This document shows positions 25,811 to 34,249 of a stretch of 64,000 nucleotides of DNA, one piece after another (positions within the stretch are counted from its first letter, which is position 1; each line of letters opens with the position of its first letter). Below the pieces are notes generated by a model, which saw only the letters and a list, made by a program, of their open reading frames with translations, was not told the origin of the DNA and did not search any database. Origin of the DNA: Chitinophaga japonensis (lineage in GTDB: Bacteria > Bacteroidota > Bacteroidia > Chitinophagales > Chitinophagaceae); the NCBI RefSeq assembly GCF_007830125.1, contig NZ_VLLG01000003.1, positions 858,247 through 922,246 of the forward strand, written 5' to 3'. A program made the translations under genes and the position numbers.

Positions 25811-28800
25811 ATGATTGCAGATACTTTTATACGCAGACCGGTCACCGCTATAGTGATATCTATTGTGCTGGTGATGGTAGGCATATTGGCTATGATGAAC
25901 CTGCCGATCGGGCAGTACCCGGACATTACGCCGCCCACCGTGCAGGTAACCGGTACCTATACCGGCGCCGATGCGCAAACAGTGGAACAGACCGTGGCCA
26001 CGCCGGTGGAAGTGCAGGTAAACGGTACGCCGGGCATGACCTATCTTCAAAGTAACAGTACCAGTAACGGCGCCATGAGCATGACCGTGAACTTTGAGGT
26101 AGGTACAGACATCAATATCGCAGCGCTGGATGTGCAGAACCGCGTGGGCATTGCACAGCCCACCCTGCCGCAGGAGGTACAGCGTTTGGGCCTTACCGTA
26201 AGAAAGCGTATCCCCAGCATATTGATGCTGGTAGCCATCTATTCGCCCAGGGGCACGCACGATGTAACTTTCCTGGACAACTATACCAACGTGTTTGTGA
26301 AGGACGCCCTGCTGCGCGCCAAAGGTGTGGGTGATATCTTTACACGTGCAGATGATTTCAGTATGCGCGTTTGGCTGAAGCCAGATAAGCTGGCGGAGAT
26401 GGGCGTTACGGCCAACGAGGTAAGAGCGGCCCTGCAGGAGCAGAACGCCCAGATCACCGCCGGTACCGTAGGCGCGCCACCGCAACAGGCGGGGCAAACC
26501 TTTGAATATACCATACAGGTAAAAGGCCGCCTGGCAACCCCGGAGGAATTTGGCAACATCATCGTTAAAACCCGCCCGGACAATGGCAACCTGGTATACC
26601 TGAAAGATGTGGCCCGCGTGGAGCTGGGCAAGTTCAACTACGCCAGCAACTCCTATGTGGACGGCAAACGCGCTTCCTACCTGCTGGTATACCAGGCGCC
26701 GGGCAGCAACGCCATTGAAACGGCGGAGAATGTATACGCCACTATGGAACAGTTGAAGACGCAGTTCCCGGCCGATGTGGCTTATGTGGTGCCTTTTGAA
26801 TCGGTGTCCGTTATTAAAGTGTCTATAGCAGAAGTGGTGGAAACCCTGCTGGAAGCCCTGGTGCTGGTGGTACTGGTGGTATTCCTGTTCCTGCAGAGCT
26901 GGCGCGCCACCCTTATTCCCGTACTGGCCATCCCGGTATCCATCATCGCTACATTTATCTTCTTTATACCCTTAGGCTTCACCATTAATACCCTGACGCT
27001 GTTCGGCTTTGTGCTGGCCATTGGTATCGTGGTGGATGATGCCATTGTGGTGGTAGAAGCGGTGCAGCATAATATCGACCACGGGAAGATGTCGCCGAAG
27101 GAGGCTACGGCGCAGGCTATGAAAGAAATATCCGGGCCGGTGATCGCCATTGCGCTGATCCTGGCGGCGGTGTTTGTACCGGTGGGCTTTATACCCGGTA
27201 TCGTAGGGCGCCTCTACCAGCAGTTTGCCATCACCATCGCCATCTCCGTGTTGATCTCCGCTTTTGTGGCCCTGTCGCTCACGCCGGCGCTGTGCACGCT
27301 CATCCTGCGGCCCATGCACCTGGACAAAGATTCAAAGGGCCTGAACCAGTTCTTCTACCGGTTTAACCGCTGGTTTGGGCATACCACATCACGTTACTCC
27401 GTGGGCGTGAAAAAGAGCATCCGCTATTCCCGCTTTGTGCTGATCATATTGCTGTGCATTTGTGTAGGTGCCATCATGCTGTTCAGGGCCAAGCCTACCG
27501 GCTTTATCCCCACGGAAGATGAAGGACGTATCTACATTACCTATGACCTGCCGGAGTCTTCTTCCACAGAGCGTACCGTAGCTACACTGAACCAGATGAT
27601 GAAGATACTGGACAGCGTACCGGCTATCGGTCACTATGCGGCACTGGGCGGTTTGAACGTGGTAAACTTTGCCACCAAGTCCAACAGCGCCACCATCTTC
27701 TGCCAGCTCCGGCCCTGGGACGAGCGTAAGGAGAAATCCGAACAGCTCTCCGCCCTGGTAGCTACCTTGCAACAGAAACTATCCCGGTTTAAGGAAGCCA
27801 ACGTGGTGGTGATCACCCCGCCGGCTATTCCAGGCCTGGGGCAAACAGGCGGTTTCTCCTTTGTGCTGCAGCAAAGAGGCGGTACGGATATCAAGGCGTT
27901 TGAAAGCGTATTGCAACGTTTTACCATGGCCATTAACCAGCGTCCTGAAATATCCCGGGCCTTCTCCTTCTTTACGGCCCGCACCCCCGGTTACCGGTTG
28001 GATATAGACCGGGAAAAGGCCAAGAAGCTGGGCGTACAGATATCAGATATTGCCACGGCCCTGCAAACTTACATGGGGAGCGCCTATATCAATGACTTCA
28101 CCATCTACGGGCGCAATTTCCGCGTGGTAACACAGGCGGATTCCACTTACCGTGGCAGCATCCAGGACCTGGGGCAGTACTTTGTGCGTAACCAGGCCGG
28201 TAACATGGTGCCGTTGAGTGCGCTAACCAGCTATAAGGTAATCGAGAGCGCACCGGTAATCTCGCACTACAACCTGTTCCGCTCCGCGGAGATCAACGGT
28301 AGCGCGGCGCCGGGCTACAGTAGTGGTGATGCCATTAAGGCCCTGCAGGAAGTGGCGGCACAGGTGCTGCCGGAAGGTTATGGCTACGAGTTCTCCGGCC
28401 TTACGCGCGAGGAAATATTGTCCGGTTCCAAAACCGTGTACATCTTTGCGCTGTCCATCGTCTTCGTGTTCCTGTTCCTGGCAGCGTTGTATGAGAGCTG
28501 GTCGGTTCCGTTCTCCGTACTGCTGGCAGTGCCCATCGGTATGTTTGGCGCCATCCTGGTGCTGACCTTACTGCCCAAGCTTAGTAACAACGTATATGCG
28601 CAGATCGGTATGATCACCCTGATAGGGCTGGCGGCCAAGAACGCCATCCTGATCGTGGAGTATGCAAAAGAGCGTGTGGACCGTGGCATGGAAGTGGTGA
28701 CGGCAGCGGTGGAGGCAGCCAAGCTGCGTTTGCGGCCTATCGTGATGACCTCGCTGGCTTTCCTGTTGGGTATTTTACCGCTGGTGCTGGCCTCCGGCGC

Positions 28801-28993
28801 CGGTGCGGAAGCGCGTAAAACCATGGGCTGGACCGTATTGGGCGGTATGTTCACAGCCACCTTCCTGGCTATATTTATTGTACCGGTACTGTTCGTGGTG
28901 ATCACCCGTATCTCCTACGGCAAGGAGAAATTGCGGAAATTACGCGAAAGCTATAACAATATCCCTGAGCACGACGTGCAGGGAAAAATCTGA
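25811..28993 (+). CDS. Efflux RND transporter permease (HAE-1 family)
   Basis: 1060 residues, the usual length for AcrB/MexB-type pumps. The start MIADTFIRRPVTAIVISIVL is the conserved first helix. Proton-relay acids are in TM4 (GIVVDDAIVVVEAV), and the large periplasmic loops occur in both halves. The sequence GMITLIGLAAKNAILIVEYAKE in TM10 is the family hallmark. It exports hydrophobic compounds; the substrate cannot be told. No TetR/AraC regulator is adjacent, which is unusual for such operons. The TGA stop is followed immediately by the family C element. Confidence 0.96.
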   Translation: MIADTFIRRPVTAIVISIVLVMVGILAMMNLPIGQYPDITPPTVQVTGTYTGADAQTVEQTVATPVEVQVNGTPGMTYLQSNSTSNGAMSMTVNFEVGTDINIAALDVQNRVGIAQPTLPQEVQRLGLTVRKRIPSILMLVAIYSPRGTHDVTFLDNYTNVFVKDALLRAKGVGDIFTRADDFSMRVWLKPDKLAEMGVTANEVRAALQEQNAQITAGTVGAPPQQAGQTFEYTIQVKGRLATPEEFGNIIVKTRPDNGNLVYLKDVARVELGKFNYASNSYVDGKRASYLLVYQAPGSNAIETAENVYATMEQLKTQFPADVAYVVPFESVSVIKVSIAEVVETLLEALVLVVLVVFLFLQSWRATLIPVLAIPVSIIATFIFFIPLGFTINTLTLFGFVLAIGIVVDDAIVVVEAVQHNIDHGKMSPKEATAQAMKEISGPVIAIALILAAVFVPVGFIPGIVGRLYQQFAITIAISVLISAFVALSLTPALCTLILRPMHLDKDSKGLNQFFYRFNRWFGHTTSRYSVGVKKSIRYSRFVLIILLCICVGAIMLFRAKPTGFIPTEDEGRIYITYDLPESSSTERTVATLNQMMKILDSVPAIGHYAALGGLNVVNFATKSNSATIFCQLRPWDERKEKSEQLSALVATLQQKLSRFKEANVVVITPPAIPGLGQTGGFSFVLQQRGGTDIKAFESVLQRFTMAINQRPEISRAFSFFTARTPGYRLDIDREKAKKLGVQISDIATALQTYMGSAYINDFTIYGRNFRVVTQADSTYRGSIQDLGQYFVRNQAGNMVPLSALTSYKVIESAPVISHYNLFRSAEINGSAAPGYSSGDAIKALQEVAAQVLPEGYGYEFSGLTREEILSGSKTVYIFALSIVFVFLFLAALYESWSVPFSVLLAVPIGMFGAILVLTLLPKLSNNVYAQIGMITLIGLAAKNAILIVEYAKERVDRGMEVVTAAVEAAKLRLRPIVMTSLAFLLGILPLVLASGAGAEARKTMGWTVLGGMFTATFLAIFIVPVLFVVITRISYGKEKLRKLRESYNNIPEHDVQGKI

Positions 28994-28994
28994 T

Positions 28995-29120
28995 AAAAAA
29001 TTCCAAATCCCAAAAGCCAAATTCCAAATTGACGGCAATTGCCTGACTAACGGTAACAGTTCCGTATTATTGATGGCCTGCCTGCGGTTTGGAATTTGGC
29101 TTTTGGGATTTGGAATTTCT
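28995..29120. repeat. Word-repeat inverted element, family C, copy 2 (nearly perfect arms)
   Basis: Arms 28995-29030 and 29088-29120 are reverse complements at about 32 of 33 positions and consist of TTCCAAA/CCCAAA words. The core, read on the minus strand, shares GGCAGGCCATCAATA with copy 1, so the two copies stand in opposite orientation. It begins two bases after the RND stop codon. Its right arm and part of the core are translated on the minus strand as the C-terminus of the SdpI-like protein. Confidence 0.85.
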
Positions 29121-29486
29121 CAATTTTCCATCTTCATCAAAATCCTGCCCCAGTTTCCATTCCGTATACCCCACCATGTACAACGCACCGATTACTACCG
29201 GGCTGATGGTTACGTAAAAGAACAGTTCCGTTTGCGCAGTAAAGAAAATCGCGCAGGCGATGCCGAAAACGAACAGCAGCAGGCCTATACGCCTGGAAAT
29301 ATGGGCGGCATAAGCGTTGGCGGCGTGCCAGGTCTCCTGGTTCTGCGTGGAGTAAAAGCTGCGGTAGCCGTACCAGGTGCGGATGCTTTTGGGCGGGTAC
29401 CGCCGTATAAAGTAGCCCATGAAGAGGAATGCCAGGCCTGCCAGCAGGCTGGCATTGCAGTAGGTGCTGTGAAGGAACGTTTTCAT
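29067..29486 (-). CDS. SdpI/YhfL-like small membrane protein with element-derived C-terminus
   Basis: 139 residues from ATG 29486; an upstream ATG at 29507 is possible. Four hydrophobic helices are visible (ASLLAGLAFLFMGYFI, ISRRIGLLLFVFGIA, FFYVTISPVVIGALYMV and a weaker one). The segment WYGYRSFYSTQNQETWHAANAYA between them is the SdpI-family signature (GYRTxxSxxNxExWxxAN). SdpI proteins in Firmicutes give immunity to the SDP toxin, but most distant homologues have no known toxin. The last 17 residues (RNSKSQKPNSKPQAGHQ) come entirely from the family C repeat and lack family similarity, so the original end was probably replaced. Confidence 0.75.
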   Translation of the reverse strand: MKTFLHSTYCNASLLAGLAFLFMGYFIRRYPPKSIRTWYGYRSFYSTQNQETWHAANAYAAHISRRIGLLLFVFGIACAIFFTAQTELFFYVTISPVVIGALYMVGYTEWKLGQDFDEDGKLRNSKSQKPNSKPQAGHQ

Positions 29487-29675
29487 ACACGCGGCCTTTG
29501 TTGACACCCAGAAGTTACGAAAAAATAACGGCTTATTTTATCAATATCCCCTTATACAGCATGCCATCTCCAGCCGGCATCTCCAGTTGCAGCAGGTGGC
29601 TGATCAGCGGAGCAATAGCAGTGAGATACAGAGTGCAACAAGTACTTTTTGCATATAAGCTTTTTTGAAAGATAA

Positions 29676-29703
29676 AATACCCCCCAGGTAAGTGGGGGGT
29701 ATT
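29676..29703. terminator. Strong hairpin terminator after the AsmA gene
   Basis: AATACCCCCC (29676-29685) and GGGGGGTATT (29694-29703) form a perfect 10-bp stem with an 8-base loop, 23 bases beyond the AsmA stop codon. On the minus strand it is followed by TTATCTTTC, a modest T-rich tail. It is the end of the cytochrome-kinase-regulator-AsmA transcript. Confidence 0.75.
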
Positions 29704-29726
29704 CAGATAAAGTTTATGTTAACTTT

Positions 29727-32399
29727 TTAATTCTCTTTCTTCTTGAAAATGCCTTTCAGTGTATTCTTCAACGTTTGTTCCGTCTCTTTTCCAACGTTCT
29801 GCTTTTGCTGGCCGGTGGTATCTTTTTCCCCGCCCAGTTGCCTGGCCAGTTGGTCTTTCAGGGCATTGGTGGCTTTTTGCCCTGCCTGCTGCAGGGAGTC
29901 TTTTACAGCGCTTTTTGCGGAATCCACTTTATTCTTTACCAGTTCGGTGGCCTGGGTTTTCAGGCCTTCCGCAGCACGGGAAGCGGTTTCCTGCAGGTCT
30001 GTTTTGTAAGTGGGTTTGGTAATGTTGCCGCCCAGCAGCACCTGCAGGTGCACACTGTCGCTCACATTCACCGGGATGCCTTTGTTGCTGGCCTGGGTTA
30101 CCAGGTTGTTCACCAGTGAATTGGCCTGCTGTCCCATGATGCTGCGGGGCAGGGCCAACTGCAGGGTATAGTCCAGTGACTGGTCAAACCCGTGGGAGCC
30201 GGCAATGGCCATGTTAATATCTTTCAGCTTCACAGTAAAAGGGCTCACCTTTACGCGGCCGTCCTCGAAGGAGAAATAGCTTTTGATATCGCGCAGGGAA
30301 ATATCTTTTAACTGGCTTACGTTCAGTTGGTTGGCCAACTGGTCTACAGGGGCGAATTTTTTCAGGAAGCCTTCTATCAGCAGCAGGCTGCCTTCGCCGT
30401 CCAGTGAGCTGAGCACCGGCATCATGTCTTTACCCAGTTTGCCCTGCAGGTTCAGCTTGGAAGTGATTTTGCCGGACAGGAACTGGCCGATGGGCATCAG
30501 CTTCTGCACGGTATTGAATGCATTAAAGGTCTGTTGCACATCCAGGTCCTGCACGTTATAGGAAAGGTTGATATCCGGGTTTTGCCTGCTTTGTTTGGTG
30601 CTGTAGCTGCCGTTTACTTCCATGGTGCCTTGCAGGGCGTTGCCTTTTACCTGTTCCAGCGTCACGGTTTCATCTTTTATCCGCAGGTTGCCTGTAAGGT
30701 TGGTCAGGTCCAGTTTATCGTAATGCACTTTGCCCACCTGTGCCTGCAGGCCAAAGTCCAGGTTACCGGGTACGGCAAAGGGCGTGGCAGCGGCGCTGTC
30801 GGCAGGGGTTGCTGCGGCGGTGGCGCTGGTGGTGCCCATCCATTTATCCAGGTCCACATTGTCTGCCTTTACGGCCAGGTTGCCGTCCAGCGCCTGGTTC
30901 TTGAACATATAGGCCAGCAGGTTATTCACCTCGCCATTGGCCTGGAAGTTGGTGCCCATGTACTGGCCGTCGAACTGTTCTACCGCTACATTGCGCGGGT
31001 TGAATTTCAACGAGAGGTTATTCACCTTCACGCCATCGGGATAGTCTTTGCTGCGGTACAGCAGGTTGTTCACCAGCAGGCGGCCGGCAGCATAAAACCT
31101 GTCGTATTGTTGTTTTTCAATGGCGCTCATATTGCCTTTGGCGCTGATGTCCGCATCCAGCAGGCCGGTGAGCTGGGTACCTTCTTCCAGCTTTACGAAC
31201 TGTGTTACTTTAGACAGGTCCAGCTTGCCTTTGGCAGCGCCGTCCACGTACATGTCCGATACCGGTGTTTTTACCAGCAGGCGCAGGTCCAGCGGGGTAT
31301 TGTCCATTTCCAGGTGTGCGGCCGGCATGTCCACCACGGTGTGATCCGGTACGCCGTCCGGGTTGTTCACGTGCATGGTCAACTGTATGTTCTTTACGGG
31401 CTTGGGCAGGTCAGGATACTGGAAGAAGCCGTTCTTCACGGCCAGGTTTATGGCAAAGGCGGGCATTTGCGCAGGGCTGTAGGTGCCTTTCACAAAGCCG
31501 TCAAAGGCGGCGGTGCCTTCTGTTTTGATCTTGCCAAAATCCTGCTGGTACACGGCCGGCACCAGCGAAAGCAGGTCTTTGAAGTTGGTGGAGGGCGCTT
31601 TAAAGCTCAGGTCCATGCCGTAGGTGCTGTCATTCACCAGCTTGAAGAAGCCCTGAACGGCCAGCTCCAGGTTATTCAGCAACACTTTGCCGTTCTTGAA
31701 GGTGTAGGTGCTGCTGCGGTTGTCTATCTCAATATCCGCGTCTATTTTGGTGGCGGCGTGAGAGAGGTAGGGGATCAGCCCGTAGCGGAAGGTCACCGCA
31801 TCGGCGGTGGTACTGGTGCTGAGAGTGAACAGGTCCTGGGTAAAGTCGCCCTTGCCCTCGTGGGTCAGGTGATCCACGATCATCTGCATATTGCCCTGCT
31901 GGTCATCATAACTGATATAAGCGTCCTCTATTTTATAGCGCTGCAGGCTCATTGAGAAAGGCTGCGCAGCGGCGGTATCCGTATCGGTTTGCGTGGTGTC
32001 CGGTTTGGTAATGTCCCAGTTGGCATCGCCGTTGCTATGCACAATAGCGTGCACGCGGGGCTGCTCCAGGGTTACGTTGTAGATCTCCATCCGGTCGCCT
32101 TTGATCACGCTCATCAGGTTCAGGGCCGCATCCACTTTTTTTACGGCCAGCAGCGTATCGCCTTCAAAGGGGGCTACATTAATGACCTGCAGGTCTTCCA
32201 GTCCCACGGCCAGCCGGGGAAAATGCCGGATCAGGCTAATGTCCACATCCTTGAAATCCACTTTGGCGTTCAGTTGTTTGTTCAGCTCTGTTTTCACAAT
32301 GGCCATGATCTTGTCCTTGAAGAAGTAAGGGATAGCAATGGCGGCTACTACCAACACAATAAAAACAACCAGTACGATCTTCAGTATTTTTCGCAACAT
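29727..32399 (-). CDS. AsmA-family membrane-anchored protein
   Basis: 890 residues from ATG 32399; a longer frame back to 32477 would overlap the response regulator and lacks similarity. One N-terminal helix (ILKIVLVVFIVLVVAAIAIPYFF) anchors it in the inner membrane. The next part (NKQLNAKVDFKDVDISLIRHFPRL) is the AsmA N-terminal motif. A long beta-rich periplasmic body and an AsmA_2-like part around residues 640-780 (GSHGFDQSLDYTLQLALPRS) follow. The C-terminal 90 residues form a Lys/Gln/Ala-rich low-complexity helix. AsmA-like proteins are lipid-transfer bridges to the outer membrane. It is the last gene of a minus-strand run with a LytS/LytTR pair. Confidence 0.88.
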   Translation of the reverse strand: MLRKILKIVLVVFIVLVVAAIAIPYFFKDKIMAIVKTELNKQLNAKVDFKDVDISLIRHFPRLAVGLEDLQVINVAPFEGDTLLAVKKVDAALNLMSVIKGDRMEIYNVTLEQPRVHAIVHSNGDANWDITKPDTTQTDTDTAAAQPFSMSLQRYKIEDAYISYDDQQGNMQMIVDHLTHEGKGDFTQDLFTLSTSTTADAVTFRYGLIPYLSHAATKIDADIEIDNRSSTYTFKNGKVLLNNLELAVQGFFKLVNDSTYGMDLSFKAPSTNFKDLLSLVPAVYQQDFGKIKTEGTAAFDGFVKGTYSPAQMPAFAINLAVKNGFFQYPDLPKPVKNIQLTMHVNNPDGVPDHTVVDMPAAHLEMDNTPLDLRLLVKTPVSDMYVDGAAKGKLDLSKVTQFVKLEEGTQLTGLLDADISAKGNMSAIEKQQYDRFYAAGRLLVNNLLYRSKDYPDGVKVNNLSLKFNPRNVAVEQFDGQYMGTNFQANGEVNNLLAYMFKNQALDGNLAVKADNVDLDKWMGTTSATAAATPADSAAATPFAVPGNLDFGLQAQVGKVHYDKLDLTNLTGNLRIKDETVTLEQVKGNALQGTMEVNGSYSTKQSRQNPDINLSYNVQDLDVQQTFNAFNTVQKLMPIGQFLSGKITSKLNLQGKLGKDMMPVLSSLDGEGSLLLIEGFLKKFAPVDQLANQLNVSQLKDISLRDIKSYFSFEDGRVKVSPFTVKLKDINMAIAGSHGFDQSLDYTLQLALPRSIMGQQANSLVNNLVTQASNKGIPVNVSDSVHLQVLLGGNITKPTYKTDLQETASRAAEGLKTQATELVKNKVDSAKSAVKDSLQQAGQKATNALKDQLARQLGGEKDTTGQQKQNVGKETEQTLKNTLKGIFKKKEN

Positions 32400-32454
32400 A
32401 GGAACAACATGATATTTTAAAGGGTGAGATGTGAAGATAATAAGAATTGTGGTA

Positions 32455-33222
32455 TTACCTTTCTTCCAGCCAGGCAAGAAAAGCGGTGGTTTTGTCCTTG
32501 CCTATCAATAATTCGTCGCCGGTGGGTACTTTCAGGTGTACCAGCAGCTTGCGGGCAAAATAGTGCTCCACTTCCTTTACGGCGCTGAAATTCACCAGGT
32601 ATTGCCGGTTTATCCGGAAGAACTGCCTGGGCGGCAATTGGTTATGTACTTCTTCCAGGGATGGCTGGATGGGGTATTCCTCCCGGTCAAAGGTAACAAT
32701 GGTGGTGGCTTCGTGGCGGATATAGAAATAGGCGATATTATCGGTAGGCACGGTTAAATATTTGTTATTGCTGAATACCAGGAAGCTCTTTTTCCCGCCG
32801 CTTTGCCCCGCCAGTTGCAGCAACACCGAAATATCCGGGGCCTGGGGCTTTGCCGCCTGGAAATAGTTCTCAAAGCGGCGCACCTTTTCAAATGCGGCGG
32901 CCAGGGTATCCTGTGAGAAGGGCTTCAGGATGTAGTCTATACCGTTAGCCTTAAACGCTTCTATGGCATATTCGTCATAGGCGGTACAGAATATTACCGG
33001 CGCTTCCACCTTTACGGCGGAAAATATCCCGAAACAAAGCCCGTCGGACAGTTGAATGTCCATGAAGATAAGTGCCGGCTGCGGGTTGCCGGAAAGGTAT
33101 TTTACCGCTGTCTGTACGCTTTGTATCACGCCTACGATCTCCGCATCCGGCCGTACGGAGAGGATGAGCCGTTCCAGCGCTTTGGCTGTTTTTACTTCGT
33201 CTTCAATAATGAGTATCGTCAT
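32455..33222 (-). CDS. LytTR-family response regulator
   Basis: 255 residues. The receiver domain has the acidic pocket IIEDE and the phosphoacceptor Asp55 in IFMDIQLSDG, with K104-type lysine in YILKPF. A linker follows, and the LytTR DNA-binding domain occupies about residues 155-255 (PRQFFRINRQYLVNFSAVKEV). The first 20 bases overlap the 3' end of the histidine kinase gene, so the pair is translationally coupled. LytTR regulators bind direct repeats upstream of targets; the genes controlled are not identifiable here, though the adjacent AsmA gene (56-base gap) is an obvious candidate. Confidence 0.95.
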   Translation of the reverse strand: MTILIIEDEVKTAKALERLILSVRPDAEIVGVIQSVQTAVKYLSGNPQPALIFMDIQLSDGLCFGIFSAVKVEAPVIFCTAYDEYAIEAFKANGIDYILKPFSQDTLAAAFEKVRRFENYFQAAKPQAPDISVLLQLAGQSGGKKSFLVFSNNKYLTVPTDNIAYFYIRHEATTIVTFDREEYPIQPSLEEVHNQLPPRQFFRINRQYLVNFSAVKEVEHYFARKLLVHLKVPTGDELLIGKDKTTAFLAWLEER

Positions 33223-34249
33223 AGATCACCGGCAGTTTAATCCTGAAAAAAGCGTCGTCCTTTTCAATGGTGATTTCCCTGTGCAGCAGGTGCTGGTAGC
33301 GCTGGTTGATGTTCTCCAGGCCGGTACGGGTGGATACTTCGGGCATGAGCTTCAGTTGCAGCCGGTTTTCCACCACGATGCTGCTGCCTTCCGAATACAA
33401 ACGGATATGTAAGGGCTGCTCCAGGGAGATCACGTTATGCTTTACACAATTCTCTATGAGCAGTTGCAGGGTAAAAGGTGGAATGTAGGAGCGCTCATGC
33501 GCCGGGTCAATGGCTATGTCCAGTTGCATGCCGCCTTCAAACCGGGCTTTCAGCAGGAAGAGGTAAGCCTGCAGGATGGTCATTTCCTGCGACAAGGGAA
33601 TGATGTCCTGCCTGCGGTTTTCCAGCGTAAAACGGTAAAAGTCCGACAGCTTTACGATAAAATCCGCCGTATGCGGGTCCTGTATCTCTACCATGGATTT
33701 AAGCGTAGTCAGGCTGTTGAACAGGAAATGCGGGTTTACCTGCTGTTTCAGCAGCTCGTACTGCGCGCCCAGGTGTGCGGCCCTGCTGCTTTCCAGCTCC
33801 GTATTGATCTGCTGCACATAGTGGCCCTGGTATAGCAGGTGCAGGAACAGGTAAATGGTGAGATTGATGAGAATGCCCCTGAACTGGTACATCAGCATCA
33901 TGGACAGGAACTGGTAATGCGGGAATGCCAGTTGGTGGCAAAGCACCAGCACGGCCATCAGCACTATACCCCACAGCAGGCTTCCTGCCAGGTGCCGGTT
34001 AAAGAACTTCCGCGTGATCTCCTGGCTGCTGAATTTTGGCAGGCGGTAGATGTTGAAGTACCATACAAACAGGGAGAACAGGAATGCGATTGATGCATCC
34101 ACGGCCAGCTCCGGCCCTTGTATTCCCAACCGCATGATCTTGGGAATGGAGGCCAGTATGCCCATAAACAGGGCGCTCAGCCAGATCAGCGCCGGCGATA
34201 CAGAGAACACTTTCTTTTTCCTGGTATATATGGAGCCTGCTGGCGTCAT
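33203..34249 (-). CDS. LytS-type sensor histidine kinase
   Basis: 348 residues. Four hydrophobic helices occupy about residues 20-145 (for example LIWLSALFMGILASI and LLWGIVLMAVLVLC). The His_kinase domain follows, with phosphoacceptor His174 in KQQVNPHFLFNSLTTL and the ATP-binding N box in LLIENCVKHNV and GLENINQRY. No separate sensor domain is visible, so sensing is through the membrane helices or a partner protein. Its ATG overlaps the stop of the upstream di-haem cytochrome gene (ATGA, 34246-34249), and its end overlaps the regulator. Confidence 0.95.
   Translation of the reverse strand: MTPAGSIYTRKKKVFSVSPALIWLSALFMGILASIPKIMRLGIQGPELAVDASIAFLFSLFVWYFNIYRLPKFSSQEITRKFFNRHLAGSLLWGIVLMAVLVLCHQLAFPHYQFLSMMLMYQFRGILINLTIYLFLHLLYQGHYVQQINTELESSRAAHLGAQYELLKQQVNPHFLFNSLTTLKSMVEIQDPHTADFIVKLSDFYRFTLENRRQDIIPLSQEMTILQAYLFLLKARFEGGMQLDIAIDPAHERSYIPPFTLQLLIENCVKHNVISLEQPLHIRLYSEGSSIVVENRLQLKLMPEVSTRTGLENINQRYQHLLHREITIEKDDAFFRIKLPVIYDDTHY

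Noticed and set aside
30534..31955. Long plus-strand open frame of 473 codons (similar ones at 2771-3718 and, on the minus strand, 7915-9072)
   Set aside because: They lie antisense to clearly conserved genes (AsmA, gcvP, protease), show a biased His/Val/Gln-rich composition typical of reverse reading of GC-rich codons, and have no recognisable domain.
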